A stretch of DNA of 64,000 bases from NCBI RefSeq assembly GCF_001019715.1, contig NZ_BBXJ01000001.1:124001-188000 (forward strand), given 5' to 3'. Every line of letters begins with the position of its first letter. The stretch's first letter is position 1. A program made the position numbers and the translations under genes. This document shows, piece by piece, positions 46,335-56,782 of the stretch. The notes beneath the pieces were generated by a model. It was not told where the DNA came from. It was given only the letters and a program-made list of their open reading frames with translations, and did not search any database. This DNA is from Rodentibacter caecimuris (GTDB lineage: Bacteria > Pseudomonadota > Gammaproteobacteria > Enterobacterales > Pasteurellaceae).

Positions 46335-48314
46335 ATGTTCCAAGACAATCCATTACTCGCACAACTCAAACAACAAATTCACGAAAGCAAAGAGCGTGTA
46401 GAAGGTGTAGTGAAAAGCACCGACAAAGCCTATGGTTTTTTAGAATGTGATAAGAAAACCTATTTTATTGCGCCACCTGCGATGAAAAAAGTGATGCACG
46501 GCGATAAAATTACCGCCACAATTGAAAAACAAGGTGACAAAGAACAAGCCGAACCAGAATCCTTGATCGAACCTATGCTGACCCGTTTTATTGCAAAAGT
46601 GCGGTTCAATAAAGACAAGAAATTACAAGTGTTGGTCGATCACCCAAGCATTAATCAGCCTATTGGTGCGCAACAAGCCAAGTCTGTAAAAGAAGAATTG
46701 CAAGAAGGCGATTGGGTTGTTGCTAACCTGAAAACTCACCCATTGCGTGATGATCGCTTTTTCTATGCCACGATTAACCAATTTATTTGCCGTGCAGATG
46801 ATGAATTTGCCCCTTGGTGGGTCACTCTTGCCCGTCACGAACAATCCCGTTATCCGGTACAAGGTGCCGAGCATTATGAAATGCTTGATCAACAAACACG
46901 TGAAGATTTGACCGCACTTCATTTTGTTACCATTGACAGTGAAAGCACACAAGATATGGATGATGCTCTCTATATTGAGCCTGTTGAACAAAATGGTGAG
47001 CAAATCGGTTGGAAATTAGTCGTTGCGATTGCCGACCCGACAGCTTATATCGCCCTTGATTCACAAATCGAAAAAGATGCGAAGCAACGTTGTTTCACTA
47101 ATTATCTTCCCGGTTTTAATATTCCCATGTTGCCACGTGAGCTTTCCGATGAACTCTGCTCTTTAATGGCAAATGAAACCCGTCCAGCCCTCGTTTGCTA
47201 TATTGAAACGGATTTACAAGGTAATATCACGGCAAAACCGTATTTTGTTTCGGCTCATGTACAATCAAAAGCCAAACTTGCCTATAACAAAGTTTCTGAT
47301 TATTTAGAACAAGTACCCAATGCGTGGCAACCGGAAACCACTGAAATTACCGAGCAAATTCATCGCCTACACCAATTTACATTAGCACGGATCAACTGGC
47401 GTAAAACCCATTCGCTATTGTTCAAAGAAAAACCGGATTATTCTTTTGTGCTGGCTGAAAATGGCAAAGTGCAAGAGATCAAAGCGGAACACCGCCGCAT
47501 TGCAAATCAAATTGTAGAAGAATCAATGATTATTGCGAATATTTGTGCGGCACAATTCTTAAATGAACAGACAAAAACCGGTATCTTCAACACTCATAGC
47601 GGTTTTGATAAAAAATTCTTGGAAAACGCCCATCATTTCTTAATGGCAAATTTGGCTAACGAAGAAAATCAATCGGAACTTAATGAGCGTTATTCTACGG
47701 AAAATTTATCAACATTAAATGGCTATTGCCAAATGCGTCACGATATCGAACCTATTGACGGCGATTATCTCGAATTACGCTTGCGCCGCTATTTAACCTT
47801 TGCCGAATTTAAAGCAGAATTAGCAGCGCACTTTGGTCTGGGCTTGGAAGGATATGCCACTTGGACATCACCAATTCGTAAATATTCCGATATGGTGAAT
47901 CACCGCTTAATCAAAGCCGTACTGACACAACAACCTTATGAAAAACCACAAGACGAAGTGTTAGCACGCTTGCAAGAAGCCCGCCGCCAAAATCGCTTGG
48001 TAGAACGTGATATTGCCGATTGGTTATATTGTCGCTATCTTGTCGATAAAGTGGCTGAAAATGCAGAATTTGATGCTGAAGTGCAAGATGTTATGCGGGG
48101 AGGATTACGGGTTCAATTATTAGAAAATGGTGCGTCAATGTTTGTGCCGGCCTCTACCCTTCATAATAATAAAGAGGAAATCCAAGTGAATACCGATGAA
48201 CTCGCCCTCTACATTAAAGGTGAACGGGCATACAAAATCGGGGATATTGTGCGTGTAAAACTCACGGAAGTAAAAGAAGCAACCCGAAGTATTGTTGGTT
48301 CAGTGGTGATTTAG
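46335..48314 (+). CDS. rnb: Exoribonuclease II
   Basis: A 659-residue RNase II that degrades RNA 3' to 5'. Cold-shock domains lie in the first 170 residues. The RNB catalytic centre has DSESTQDMDDALYIE (four Asp), the family ATWTSPIRKYSDMVNHR segment and an S1 domain at the C-terminus (about 570-655). Close in length to E. coli RNase II (644). Two uptake signals lie in the coding sequence. The start is ATG 46335, 14 bases after the terminator T-run, with no strong SD. Confidence 0.95.
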   Translation: MFQDNPLLAQLKQQIHESKERVEGVVKSTDKAYGFLECDKKTYFIAPPAMKKVMHGDKITATIEKQGDKEQAEPESLIEPMLTRFIAKVRFNKDKKLQVLVDHPSINQPIGAQQAKSVKEELQEGDWVVANLKTHPLRDDRFFYATINQFICRADDEFAPWWVTLARHEQSRYPVQGAEHYEMLDQQTREDLTALHFVTIDSESTQDMDDALYIEPVEQNGEQIGWKLVVAIADPTAYIALDSQIEKDAKQRCFTNYLPGFNIPMLPRELSDELCSLMANETRPALVCYIETDLQGNITAKPYFVSAHVQSKAKLAYNKVSDYLEQVPNAWQPETTEITEQIHRLHQFTLARINWRKTHSLLFKEKPDYSFVLAENGKVQEIKAEHRRIANQIVEESMIIANICAAQFLNEQTKTGIFNTHSGFDKKFLENAHHFLMANLANEENQSELNERYSTENLSTLNGYCQMRHDIEPIDGDYLELRLRRYLTFAEFKAELAAHFGLGLEGYATWTSPIRKYSDMVNHRLIKAVLTQQPYEKPQDEVLARLQEARRQNRLVERDIADWLYCRYLVDKVAENAEFDAEVQDVMRGGLRVQLLENGASMFVPASTLHNNKEEIQVNTDELALYIKGERAYKIGDIVRVKLTEVKEATRSIVGSVVI

Positions 48315-48317
48315 CAT

Positions 48318-48349
48318 AAAAAAATGGCGTTTTAATTAACGCCATTTTT
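48318..48349. terminator. Bidirectional terminator between rnb and yfbR
   Basis: AAAATGGCGTT and AACGCCATTTT form an 11-bp stem with a 6-base loop, with T-runs on both strands. The genes converge here. Confidence 0.9.
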
Positions 48350-48397
48350 ATTTGAAAAATTGACCGCACTTCTAAAAGTGTCTGTATATAATGATTG

Positions 48398-48991
48398 CTA
48401 CAATGCAATCTCATCCAATGAACGCCCGAAACTTGGCATAAAAACTTGTAAGAAGTAATCCATTTCTTGGCTATGCCATTGTTGCATTAGGCTTTCCAAT
48501 CTTGTTTTTGCGCTTTTAAATTCTTGATTGCCATTCTCCAGCTCAAATTGTGCTTTAATATAAGCACAAATTAAATCCGCCTGTTTCACTAAATGCTTTT
48601 CCTCATCAGAAAAGGTTTCACTGTCTAAATAAGGGGCAAAATCAGCTTGGAGTGCTTGCGGTAAAAGACTGATTAAATGAAGTTCCGCCGCGCTCTCAAT
48701 TTGTTTATAGGCTTGAGTGATTTCAGGGTTGAAATATTTAATCGGTGTCGGCAAATCACCGGTAAAAATTTCAGATGTATCATGATACATCGCCATAACG
48801 GCGATCCGTTCCGAATTAAACCGACCATCAAAAAATTTATTTTTAATAATCGCTAACGCTTGTGCGACAAATGCGACTTGCAAGCTATGCTCTGCCAAAT
48901 TTTCTTTTTCAATGTTGCGCATTAATGACCAACGTTGAATCAAACGCAAACGGTCTAAACAAGCAAAAAAATGACTGGTTTTAATCTCCAT
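48398..48991 (-). CDS. yfbR: YfbR, 5'-deoxynucleotidase (HD family)
   Basis: A 197-residue HD-domain phosphohydrolase. It has [13 protein letters not shown] near the start, the HD pair in [20 protein letters not shown], and a conserved [15 protein letters not shown] helix. YfbR removes phosphate from deoxynucleoside monophosphates, adjusting precursor pools. It is last in the minus-strand run, seven bases after degS. Confidence 0.93.
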   Translation of the reverse strand: MEIKTSHFFACLDRLRLIQRWSLMRNIEKENLAEHSLQVAFVAQALAIIKNKFFDGRFNSERIAVMAMYHDTSEIFTGDLPTPIKYFNPEITQAYKQIESAAELHLISLLPQALQADFAPYLDSETFSDEEKHLVKQADLICAYIKAQFELENGNQEFKSAKTRLESLMQQWHSQEMDYFLQVFMPSFGRSLDEIAL

Positions 48992-48998
48992 ATCTCCT

Positions 48999-50021
48999 CT
49001 AATTAGACGGAAGCTCTTCCACCATCACAGACAAATCAAACACTCGTCCTAAACGCATTACTGTTACCGTTACTCTTGTATTCGGTTTGGTATTGGAAAT
49101 AATTTGCATCATTTCACGGGTTGAAATGCCCTCTTGATTATTCAGTTTTAAGATAACATCGCCTACTTGAATACCGGCTTTTGAGGCGGGACTATTCGGT
49201 GTAACGCCCGTAATCAAAATTCCTTGTTCCGCACTGGAATTAATCTCGCTTTGTACGCCAAAATAACCTCGAATGACACGTCCGTCGCGGATAATTTTAT
49301 GCAAAACATCATTTGCAATATCCATCGGAATGGCGAAATTTAGACCTTCGGCAATTTCCGTTGACGTTTTACCGATACTCAAGGTGCTGATTCCAACCAG
49401 CTCACCGGCTGAATTAATTAACGCACCACCTGAATTACCACGATTAATTGAAGCATCCGTTTGAATAAAATTTTGTCTGCCAAGAGAATCCCCCACCGCA
49501 CTTCGTCCTACGGCACTAATAATTCCCTGAGAAACGCTTTGTCCAAGATTATAAGGATTGCCAATCGCCAGAGCGACATCCCCGACATGAACTTGGCGAT
49601 TCGCATTTTGTGGAATAGTAGAAAGATTATCGGCATGAATTTTCAACACCGCAAGATCCGTTAAATTATCGGAACCGATCAGGTTTGCTTCATAAATATT
49701 ACCATTCTGTAATGCCACCACAATCTGATCGGCATTTTGGATCACGTGTTTATTGGTGAGAATATAGCCGTCTTTACTCATAATAACACCCGATCCCAAA
49801 TTATTCACTTGCAGTTGATCATTATCGTTAATACTGGCTGATGAGAAAGAGCGATTGTACACATTGACTACCGCAGGCGATGCGATACGCACCGCATTTT
49901 TGAAAGAAACAATGTCATCAGAGGTAAAAATATTGCTGCTATTTATTCTTGGCACAGCAAAGAGAATTATGCCGGCAGCAGCTAATCCCCAAAGAGCGGA
50001 ATAAACAAGTTTTTTAAGCAT
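48999..50021 (-). CDS. degS: DegS, membrane-anchored envelope-stress protease
   Basis: A 340-residue HtrA protease with an N-terminal membrane anchor (about 5-22) in place of a cleaved signal peptide, a protease domain with H92 (TNKHVI), D122 (NLTDLAVL) and S197 (GNSGGA), and one PDZ domain (about 245-330). It senses exposed C-termini of misfolded porins and cuts RseA to free sigma-E. It starts exactly next to the ribD stop and precedes yfbR. A sigma-E-like promoter at htrA gives it a plausible target in this window. Confidence 0.94.
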   Translation of the reverse strand: MLKKLVYSALWGLAAAGIILFAVPRINSSNIFTSDDIVSFKNAVRIASPAVVNVYNRSFSSASINDNDQLQVNNLGSGVIMSKDGYILTNKHVIQNADQIVVALQNGNIYEANLIGSDNLTDLAVLKIHADNLSTIPQNANRQVHVGDVALAIGNPYNLGQSVSQGIISAVGRSAVGDSLGRQNFIQTDASINRGNSGGALINSAGELVGISTLSIGKTSTEIAEGLNFAIPMDIANDVLHKIIRDGRVIRGYFGVQSEINSSAEQGILITGVTPNSPASKAGIQVGDVILKLNNQEGISTREMMQIISNTKPNTRVTVTVMRLGRVFDLSVMVEELPSN

Positions 50022-51146
50022 TTAAGATCCTTTTGGCGTATAAGTTAATTTTATGTCATCACCAATTTGTTGAAATTCGTTAAGTTGCCATAGAGGAGCC
50101 TCAGCTAATTGTGTCAAATGAGGCAAGTTACATAAACCACGAGCTTGTTCGCCCAATAATTTTGGGGCAATATAGAGAATCAGTTCATCCACCAATTTTT
50201 GCTCAATCAAACTACCGGCCAAATTTTTTCCCGCTTCGACCCAAAGACTATTAATTTGACGTTTTCCTAATTCAACCATTAATTCCGATAAGAGATTATC
50301 TTGAGGCAAGACAATTTGCTCACAAAACTCGGGAAAACCCGCAAGATCACGCGCTTCACTTGAAACCAACCACACCGGTGACACGGTTTCAAATAATTTA
50401 TGGCTTGGCTGAATGCGATGTTGTGAATCTAAAATAATACGCACAGGCTGACGCACGGTTTCTTTCGCATATTCTTGTTTGAGATCAACAGGAAAATCCT
50501 CCCACCGCACATTTAGGCTGGGATCATCAGCTAAAACAGTAGCGGAAGTGGATAAAAGTGCGGATGATTTTGCCCGCATTTTCTGCACATCGGCACGTGA
50601 GGCGGAACCGGTAATCCATTTACTTTCTCCGCTTGCCATAGCCGTTTTACCGTCAAGGCTCATCGCTAATTTAAGCTGTACAAAAGGCGTTCCTTCCCGC
50701 ATACGTTTTAAAAAACCGTTATTCAACTTTTCCGCAGAATCTTTTAGTAAATTGACCGCACTTTTAATACCGGCTTCGGCAAGCATTTTCAGTCCTCTAC
50801 CCGCCACCTGCGGATTTGGATCTTCCATTGCCGCGACAACTTTCACAACACCTGCTTCAATTAAACCCAATGCGCAAGGCGGCGTGCGACCATAATGGGA
50901 ACAAGGCTCCAAGGTAACATAAGCGATTGCCCCTTTTGCCTTTTCACCTGCTTGCGCCAACGCAACCCGTTCCGCATGAGGTTGCCCCGTCTTAAAATGA
51001 AAACCTTCCCCGACAATCTCACCATTTTTCACTAATACGCAACCCACCGCAGGATTTGGCGTTGTCGTGTAAATTCCTTTTGCCGCTAAATCCAAAGCCC
51101 GTTGCATAAATTGCGTGTCTTGAACGGTAAATTTATCAGACATCAT
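50022..51146 (-). CDS. ribD: RibD, bifunctional deaminase/reductase of riboflavin synthesis
   Basis: A 374-residue fusion. The N-terminal deaminase carries the zinc site PHAERVAL and PCSHYGRTPPC. The C-terminal reductase includes LKLAMSLDGKTA and WVEAGKNLAGSLIEQ. It carries out the second and third steps from GTP to riboflavin. Its ATG overlaps the nrdR stop (TAATG); the next codon is also ATG. No FMN riboswitch is found here, since it lies inside an operon. Two uptake signals in the region. Confidence 0.94.
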   Translation of the reverse strand: MMSDKFTVQDTQFMQRALDLAAKGIYTTTPNPAVGCVLVKNGEIVGEGFHFKTGQPHAERVALAQAGEKAKGAIAYVTLEPCSHYGRTPPCALGLIEAGVVKVVAAMEDPNPQVAGRGLKMLAEAGIKSAVNLLKDSAEKLNNGFLKRMREGTPFVQLKLAMSLDGKTAMASGESKWITGSASRADVQKMRAKSSALLSTSATVLADDPSLNVRWEDFPVDLKQEYAKETVRQPVRIILDSQHRIQPSHKLFETVSPVWLVSSEARDLAGFPEFCEQIVLPQDNLLSELMVELGKRQINSLWVEAGKNLAGSLIEQKLVDELILYIAPKLLGEQARGLCNLPHLTQLAEAPLWQLNEFQQIGDDIKLTYTPKGS

Positions 51147-51595
51147 TAATCCTTCAAACTTTCAATTTCTTTGGTAAATTGATTAATATTATCAAAGCTC
51201 AAATACACCGAAGCAAAACGAATATATGCGACCTTATCCATTTCTTTTAATTCATTCATTGCCAATTTGCCGACGAGTTGGCTAGGCACTTCACGCTCAC
51301 CTGTCGCACGTAGCTGCAAAATAATGTGGCTAATCGCTTTTTCTACATCATCTGAACTGACAGGGCGTTTTTCCAAAGCATGCTGAATACCACTGCGAAG
51401 TTTGTCTTCATTAAAAGGCTCCCGCGAGCCATCGTTTTTAATAATTTTCGGTATAACCAACTCAGCGGTTTCAAAGGTAGTAAAACGTTCGTGACAATGA
51501 CCGCACTCACGGCGGCGGCGGACTTGATAACCATCGGATACTAACCGACTATCAATGACTTTAGTTTCTTCAGTAGAACAAAATGGGCAACGCAT
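51146..51595 (-). CDS. nrdR: NrdR, ribonucleotide-reductase repressor
   Basis: A 149-residue regulator. The zinc ribbon has [13 protein letters not shown] and [13 protein letters not shown], and the ATP-cone domain follows from about residue 46 ([17 protein letters not shown]). It binds NrdR boxes and represses nrd genes when dATP is high. I start at ATG 51595 (MRCPFC, as all NrdR do), not five codons earlier. ribD follows with overlapping codons. Confidence 0.95.
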   Translation of the reverse strand: MRCPFCSTEETKVIDSRLVSDGYQVRRRRECGHCHERFTTFETAELVIPKIIKNDGSREPFNEDKLRSGIQHALEKRPVSSDDVEKAISHIILQLRATGEREVPSQLVGKLAMNELKEMDKVAYIRFASVYLSFDNINQFTKEIESLKD

Positions 51596-51657
51596 AGGAG
51601 ATCCTCTCAAAAACGGGCACTTATCTTAGCAAAAAAAGTCCGTGTTGACGATTTACT

Positions 51658-54600
51658 TTATTTTTTATTACTTGACTTCTTAGCGTCTTTTGCAAATAAC
51701 ACGCCAAACCAATCTGTCGTTTGTTTTACTAATACCATCAGGTTTTCCTGCTGATCAAATTTTGTCGTTTGAGCCAATACACGAGACCAATAAGGATCGG
51801 CTTTCTTTGTATAATTTCTTTGCTTTTCATCTTCGGTTAATTTTCTTAATTTCGCCAAAACAACCTCAACATTGACCGCACTTTCATCTTTTTCAATAAA
51901 TTCGGTGATTTTGTCAATCGTTGGAACAAGCTGGATTTCCAACTGACTTTGCAAATACGCCTGTGCGTAAATTTGCAACTGGGTTAATGCGCTCTCCCGC
52001 TCCACTTGCGGTAATTCAATGGTTTGATCTTGTGTAATTAATTTTGCCGGCAGAGTATTTTCCTGCGTGACAGATTGGATCAAATAATAAATCCAAGGGC
52101 GAATACAATAACGCTCTTTATAGTTCGCAAAACGCCATTCAATCACTTGATTTGTTTCACCGAAAAGATTTTGCATATAACCAAATAGGCGGATTGCTTG
52201 TGTTTTGCCTTGCCAAGGAACATTCAATGTGAAATCGACAGAGGCATTGTGCGGTTTATCCAGATCCGTGATTTTATGTTTAAATTCCAATACGGTCTCA
52301 CACAAGGTTTCCGCCGCGACTTGACCAAATTGCGCACGAGGTAATACCCCTTTCACATTAGCTTGGGCAAAATATCGGTCGAACTCACTTTCATCAAGAT
52401 ACAGCAGATGATTATTAAGCGCATATTTATCCAATCCGGTTAAGGTGAAATTTTCGCTGTCGGCAATACGATCGTCTTCATCACGAAAATACACCCCAAG
52501 CTGTTTTTCAAAGAAAAATTTCACCGGATTTTCCACAAAACCTACAAAGCGATCCAACTCGATTTCCGTTATGGATTCCGTATTTTCCATCAGCGTAACA
52601 AATTCTTTTTGTGATTTATGCCCTGTCATCTTGGCTATGGGCAACCATTTAGCGGCGAAAGAGCGGTTAAAATTATCGCTATTTTTAAAATTACTCGGGC
52701 TAAATGCCGTCATCGTATGTTGTTGAATAGACAATTTTCCCTCGTTCGTTTGCCCCTGATTAATATAATCCAATAATTGGCTAACCAGTATGGAGGGCTC
52801 TTTGCTTTGGTTATCAATAATTGAACGACCAATATAACTGATGTAGCAATAATCCCGTGCGGCAAGCAAGGCTTCAAGGAATAAATAACGATCGTCATCA
52901 CGCCGCACCCGATCACCTTTTTGATGATGATATTGCATTAGATCAAAACTGTTTGGCGTTTGTCTGCGAGGGTAATCAGCCTCGTTCATCCCCAATAAGC
53001 AAACCACTCTGAACGGAACGGCACGCATTGGCAATAGTGTACAGAAATTGACTTTACCGGCTAAAAATTTCAGGCTATTCGGCGTATCCTCCAACTTTAT
53101 CCTCATCACATCGGCGATTACATCCGATTGCAATAAAGTATTAAAATGAAGCTCCTCTAATTGCTCCGTCACCTCATTAATTTTTTCCTGAATATAAAGG
53201 AGGCTGTCATGGTTTTCTTCATTTTGTACAAAAAAATCCTGCAAAAGTGCGCTTAATATTTGTTGCCATTTTTTCATGGAATGGGCTTCTTGAAGCATTT
53301 CATACCAAGCGGAAAGCACGGTGAAAAAATGCGACAAATATCCGGCTAACACGCCCTTTAAACCATAGCTACTGTCAAACCCGAGGCTGTCTTGCCAAAT
53401 ACCGTGCTCTTCACGCATCGCATAGCCTAATAGCATACGTTCTAAGCCTGCTTGCCAAGAATTAAAATTTGTCCCGTCTTGATTTTTTTGTAAACCAAAA
53501 CGGATTCCCGCATCAGCCACCCATTCACGGATTAGGGGTAAATCGGAAAGCGAAATGTTAAAACGCTGATGTACGGCGGGAATATCCAATAAAGCGAGTA
53601 TTTGTTCCGCACTAAAGGTGCTTTCTTTTAAATGTAATAACGAGAGATAACAAGAAACCAAAGCATCACTTTCCGATAATTTGTTATCGGAAATGGAAAA
53701 AGGAATCAGCGGCACATCACCATTTTTATTACCAAAAACGGATTGAATATAAGGGGTGTAATGATTAATGTCCGCCACCATAACCACAATATCTTTTGGA
53801 GTAAGCAATGGATTTTGATTAAACAAATCCAGTAAATAATCATGCAATACTTCCACCTCACGCATTGCGCTGTGACGAGCGTGTATGCTTAAACTACGGT
53901 CGTTTTTTGCAATGTTTAAAGGTTGATTGGTTAAATGCAAAATATGGGATTGTAATTGCCCGAGTAACGTCCTATTCGGAATTTCCTCATAAGCATTCAG
54001 TGCATAGGTGGGAATGCGTTCTTCATCCTTAAGCAATGTGTAAAGAAAATCACGCCCCATCTTCCCCCAAGCGGCAAGCAGCGGATTGCCGTTTTGCAGT
54101 TTTTCCTCATAATAGGTAGTTTCAAGATTATTGTCTGTCAATGCAGAAATCTGACTATTGGAAAAGAGCGGTTGAATTTCCTGTTGTTTTTGATAATGAC
54201 GACGTACACGATTGCTAAGATAATCCATCCGTAAATCACGAATATCCCCCCAATATTCCTGACTTGGATTATTAAAAAACAGATGAATATCTACCTCTAA
54301 TGACATTGCCTGTAAAATGGATAAATAAGCCGTTGGCAACGCTGAGATACCAAAAATAAAGAGACGATTAGGCAGTTTTTTGGGTTGATTTTTATCGTTT
54401 AATAAGGTGAGAAATTTCTCGTGCAAAGCCGCGCGGTGTGTGGCTTGCTCACCGGTATCCGTTTTTACCTTTGCAACCAATGCCCGCCACAATATACCCT
54501 GCCAAGTCACATTTCCTTGAATTTGTTGCAACAACACATCATTTAAATGAGCTTGTTGCCTTTTGATTTGTGCGGCAATTTTCTCATCTTCCTCTCTTTC

Positions 54601-55053
54601 CCAAGCAAAAATCCACTCGGGACGATAAACCAAATATTGGTCAAATAAATCGGCAATTTTGCTACTTAATTGATAGAGTTTGTATTGTTCCGAATAAGGC
54701 GAAGAGGATAAATAATGACGTAAAGGCTCGAATTCTTCCCGATCTAAAAAATGAGGTATTAATCCCATTAAACGCCACATCATACTGTCTTTATCAAAAG
54801 GATTCTGTAAAGAAACGAAAGGTAAATTATCTTTGTAAAGTTGCCAAATAAACGTCGCCGGCATTGGAAAGGTTAAATTGGCGGAAATGCCGTTTTTCTT
54901 GGCTAATTCCATCTGTAACCATTGCGCCATACCGGGACTTTGCACCAGAATAATATCTTGCTGAAAAGGATCTTCCTTTGGCATTGTGTTAAACAATTCG
55001 GCAAGAATCTCTTTCTGTTTTTCAAGTTGATTGGAATAGTAAACGATAAACAC
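51658..55053 (-). CDS. recC: RecC, exodeoxyribonuclease V gamma subunit
   Basis: A roughly 1131-residue subunit of RecBCD, which recognises Chi and steers recombinational repair. DIILVQSPGMAQWLQMELA near the start, LFDQYLVYRPEWIFAWE, and LLGMNEADYPRRQTPNSFDL (about residue 700) are collinear with E. coli RecC. The frame begins at ATG 55092, but the first 13 residues are hydrophobic and not RecC-like; I take GTG 55053 (MFIVYYSNQ), with an AGG upstream. It lies 50 bases after comQ. RecC matters for processing DNA taken up by competence. Confidence 0.93.
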   Translation of the reverse strand: MFIVYYSNQLEKQKEILAELFNTMPKEDPFQQDIILVQSPGMAQWLQMELAKKNGISANLTFPMPATFIWQLYKDNLPFVSLQNPFDKDSMMWRLMGLIPHFLDREEFEPLRHYLSSSPYSEQYKLYQLSSKIADLFDQYLVYRPEWIFAWEREEDEKIAAQIKRQQAHLNDVLLQQIQGNVTWQGILWRALVAKVKTDTGEQATHRAALHEKFLTLLNDKNQPKKLPNRLFIFGISALPTAYLSILQAMSLEVDIHLFFNNPSQEYWGDIRDLRMDYLSNRVRRHYQKQQEIQPLFSNSQISALTDNNLETTYYEEKLQNGNPLLAAWGKMGRDFLYTLLKDEERIPTYALNAYEEIPNRTLLGQLQSHILHLTNQPLNIAKNDRSLSIHARHSAMREVEVLHDYLLDLFNQNPLLTPKDIVVMVADINHYTPYIQSVFGNKNGDVPLIPFSISDNKLSESDALVSCYLSLLHLKESTFSAEQILALLDIPAVHQRFNISLSDLPLIREWVADAGIRFGLQKNQDGTNFNSWQAGLERMLLGYAMREEHGIWQDSLGFDSSYGLKGVLAGYLSHFFTVLSAWYEMLQEAHSMKKWQQILSALLQDFFVQNEENHDSLLYIQEKINEVTEQLEELHFNTLLQSDVIADVMRIKLEDTPNSLKFLAGKVNFCTLLPMRAVPFRVVCLLGMNEADYPRRQTPNSFDLMQYHHQKGDRVRRDDDRYLFLEALLAARDYCYISYIGRSIIDNQSKEPSILVSQLLDYINQGQTNEGKLSIQQHTMTAFSPSNFKNSDNFNRSFAAKWLPIAKMTGHKSQKEFVTLMENTESITEIELDRFVGFVENPVKFFFEKQLGVYFRDEDDRIADSENFTLTGLDKYALNNHLLYLDESEFDRYFAQANVKGVLPRAQFGQVAAETLCETVLEFKHKITDLDKPHNASVDFTLNVPWQGKTQAIRLFGYMQNLFGETNQVIEWRFANYKERYCIRPWIYYLIQSVTQENTLPAKLITQDQTIELPQVERESALTQLQIYAQAYLQSQLEIQLVPTIDKITEFIEKDESAVNVEVVLAKLRKLTEDEKQRNYTKKADPYWSRVLAQTTKFDQQENLMVLVKQTTDWFGVLFAKDAKKSSNKK

Positions 55054-55104
55054 GGCACAACCTATCAAAAATAAGCCAAAACGGAGTGTCATTCTACCTG
55101 TTTT

Positions 55105-55392
55105 TTACTCATTTTTCAGGGAAAATTCACCTTGAGAAGAGCGAACAACTACTTGGTTACCCGAGCATTGTATTTGAAATTGTAGATTATTTTGTTTCAC
55201 TTGTTGTTCACAAGGTAAACCTAAAAATTGTCGTTGTGCTTGATTTTCGGCGATCTGCAACGCTTGAAAATCATGATAAATTTCTGCCGCACTTTTACGC
55301 TGATTTGCCGTCCAGCGATTAAATACCAGAAACAATATACTAAACAGCATAATCGTAAACATCACGGAAGTCAGCGACATCCCTTTATTCAT
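55105..55392 (-). CDS. comQ: ComQ-type competence pseudopilin-like protein
   Basis: A 95-residue protein with a short leader MNKG, a hydrophobic helix (SLTSVMFTIMLFSILFLVF) and a small C-terminal part with two cysteines. It matches the position and size of comQ (HI0941) in the H. influenzae comNOPQ operon, named by order. I start at ATG 55392, six codons inside the frame. It overlaps comP. Confidence 0.75.
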   Translation of the reverse strand: MNKGMSLTSVMFTIMLFSILFLVFNRWTANQRKSAAEIYHDFQALQIAENQAQRQFLGLPCEQQVKQNNLQFQIQCSGNQVVVRSSQGEFSLKNE

Positions 55393-56074
55393 TTGAGGCT
55401 TTAAAATCACTCCAACTTTTCTCCGCTAATTGCCATTTACTGTATTGTTGCACCAAAGGTTCGATGATCTTTTTACCATAGGCAAGACTAACGCCTTCTA
55501 ATGTTAGCCGCCCGCCTGTAATCACCGCTCCGCTCACCCGCCCTTTACCCCGTAATATTAAATCCCCTTCTGCTACTAAAATGCCTTGTACTGTGCCATT
55601 TACTTCCCATTCCGTTTGTTTCCCATTAAACCAATATAGTTGCGGCATTTTATTCGATACTAATGGGTTAGCAGGCATTGAAAAGAGCGGTCGAAATTCA
55701 TCAAGATTTTCTAAATGAATCAAGCTTGCCAACAAACCTTGATTATCCCCTTTTGTCGGCGACTTCTTAAATATGGCGGCACGCCGACACCATAGAGAAT
55801 ACTGAATCGAATCTTCTGCCCCCTCAATATTTATAAAAACTTGCCGAACAAGATCCGAATTATCCAAAGGAAGTGTTGAACAGGCATTCTGCTGATCCAA
55901 TAACGTCATTTTTTGTAACGTTAAGGTTTGTTCTACATAGTTTTTACGCTGCATTTGCTGCGCACGAAAAAAACTCAAAGTGCTATCGTCAAAAAGTAAT
56001 ATCACCGCCAACAAACCGGCAAGAAAAATCAAAATGGCGAGCGTAACAACGCCCTTTCTTCCCTGTTGTTTCAT
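55385..56074 (-). CDS. comP: ComP-type competence protein
   Basis: A 229-residue protein with a basic leader MKQQGRKG, a hydrophobic helix (about residues 10-28) and a soluble part that includes a glycine-rich LEGVSLAYGKKII region. It fits third place in comNOPQ. The name is by position; function is a presumed pseudopilus component. The start overlaps the comO stop (TAATG). Confidence 0.75.
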   Translation of the reverse strand: MKQQGRKGVVTLAILIFLAGLLAVILLFDDSTLSFFRAQQMQRKNYVEQTLTLQKMTLLDQQNACSTLPLDNSDLVRQVFINIEGAEDSIQYSLWCRRAAIFKKSPTKGDNQGLLASLIHLENLDEFRPLFSMPANPLVSNKMPQLYWFNGKQTEWEVNGTVQGILVAEGDLILRGKGRVSGAVITGGRLTLEGVSLAYGKKIIEPLVQQYSKWQLAEKSWSDFKASNE

Positions 56075-56778
56075 TACTGATTCCACAATGCCACAACCAT
56101 TGATGTTTCATACTGAATTGTAGAATTCCCTTTTAAATTACCGGCAAGCTGAATTTCAATGCCTTTTCTTTCTGCAATAAAATTAAATTGCAAATGAGTG
56201 ATTTCGTATTCATTTTCATCAAGTAAATCAGTCCAACCGCCCCCGGCATTACAGGCTGTTTGTTGAAGTGCTTTTTGGCATTCGTTTGATTGACACTTGG
56301 CATTGATTGCGCTTTTGTAAGTTTGTTTCGTTTCAACCATTTTGTTATTCAATTTATAACCGAAAAGTTCTTTTTCGACACCCTTTGCCACATTTTGATG
56401 CCTATTCAAACAGGTATTTTTAGTATATTTTTCGCCAACACATCCGTTTGCGTTGAGATCATAAAAGAACAAGACACAGCTATTTTGGGGTGCATTATTT
56501 GCTTGTGAAATAAGTAACGCTGCGCCTTTTTCATCCAGCTCAAACAAACCGATATTGGTTTCAATCAACTTATTATTTAATGCCCGAAACCCTGCACGAC
56601 GAAGATCTTTTCCTATAAGCTGAACCGTTCGTTGTAATTCTGCCTGCAATTTTAATTTCAATAAAAGCTGTCGATTCTGAATTTGTATATCAGTATAAAA
56701 CTGTGAAACGACCAATAAAAGTGCGGATGAAATTGCCAATGCAATCATTAATGCGAGTAATGTTTGCCCTTTTTTCAT
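56074..56778 (-). CDS. comO: ComO-type pseudopilin (PpdB/PilW-like)
   Basis: A 234-residue protein with a prepilin-like leader MKKG, then QTLLALMIALAISSALLLVVSQFY, a type IV pilin N-terminal helix. The soluble domain has at least eight cysteines. PilW-like minor pilins share this plan. I start at ATG 56778, eight codons inside the frame. A uptake-signal-like GTGCGGATG is near its start. Confidence 0.77.
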   Translation of the reverse strand: MKKGQTLLALMIALAISSALLLVVSQFYTDIQIQNRQLLLKLKLQAELQRTVQLIGKDLRRAGFRALNNKLIETNIGLFELDEKGAALLISQANNAPQNSCVLFFYDLNANGCVGEKYTKNTCLNRHQNVAKGVEKELFGYKLNNKMVETKQTYKSAINAKCQSNECQKALQQTACNAGGGWTDLLDENEYEITHLQFNFIAERKGIEIQLAGNLKGNSTIQYETSMVVALWNQ

Positions 56779-56782
56779 GGTT

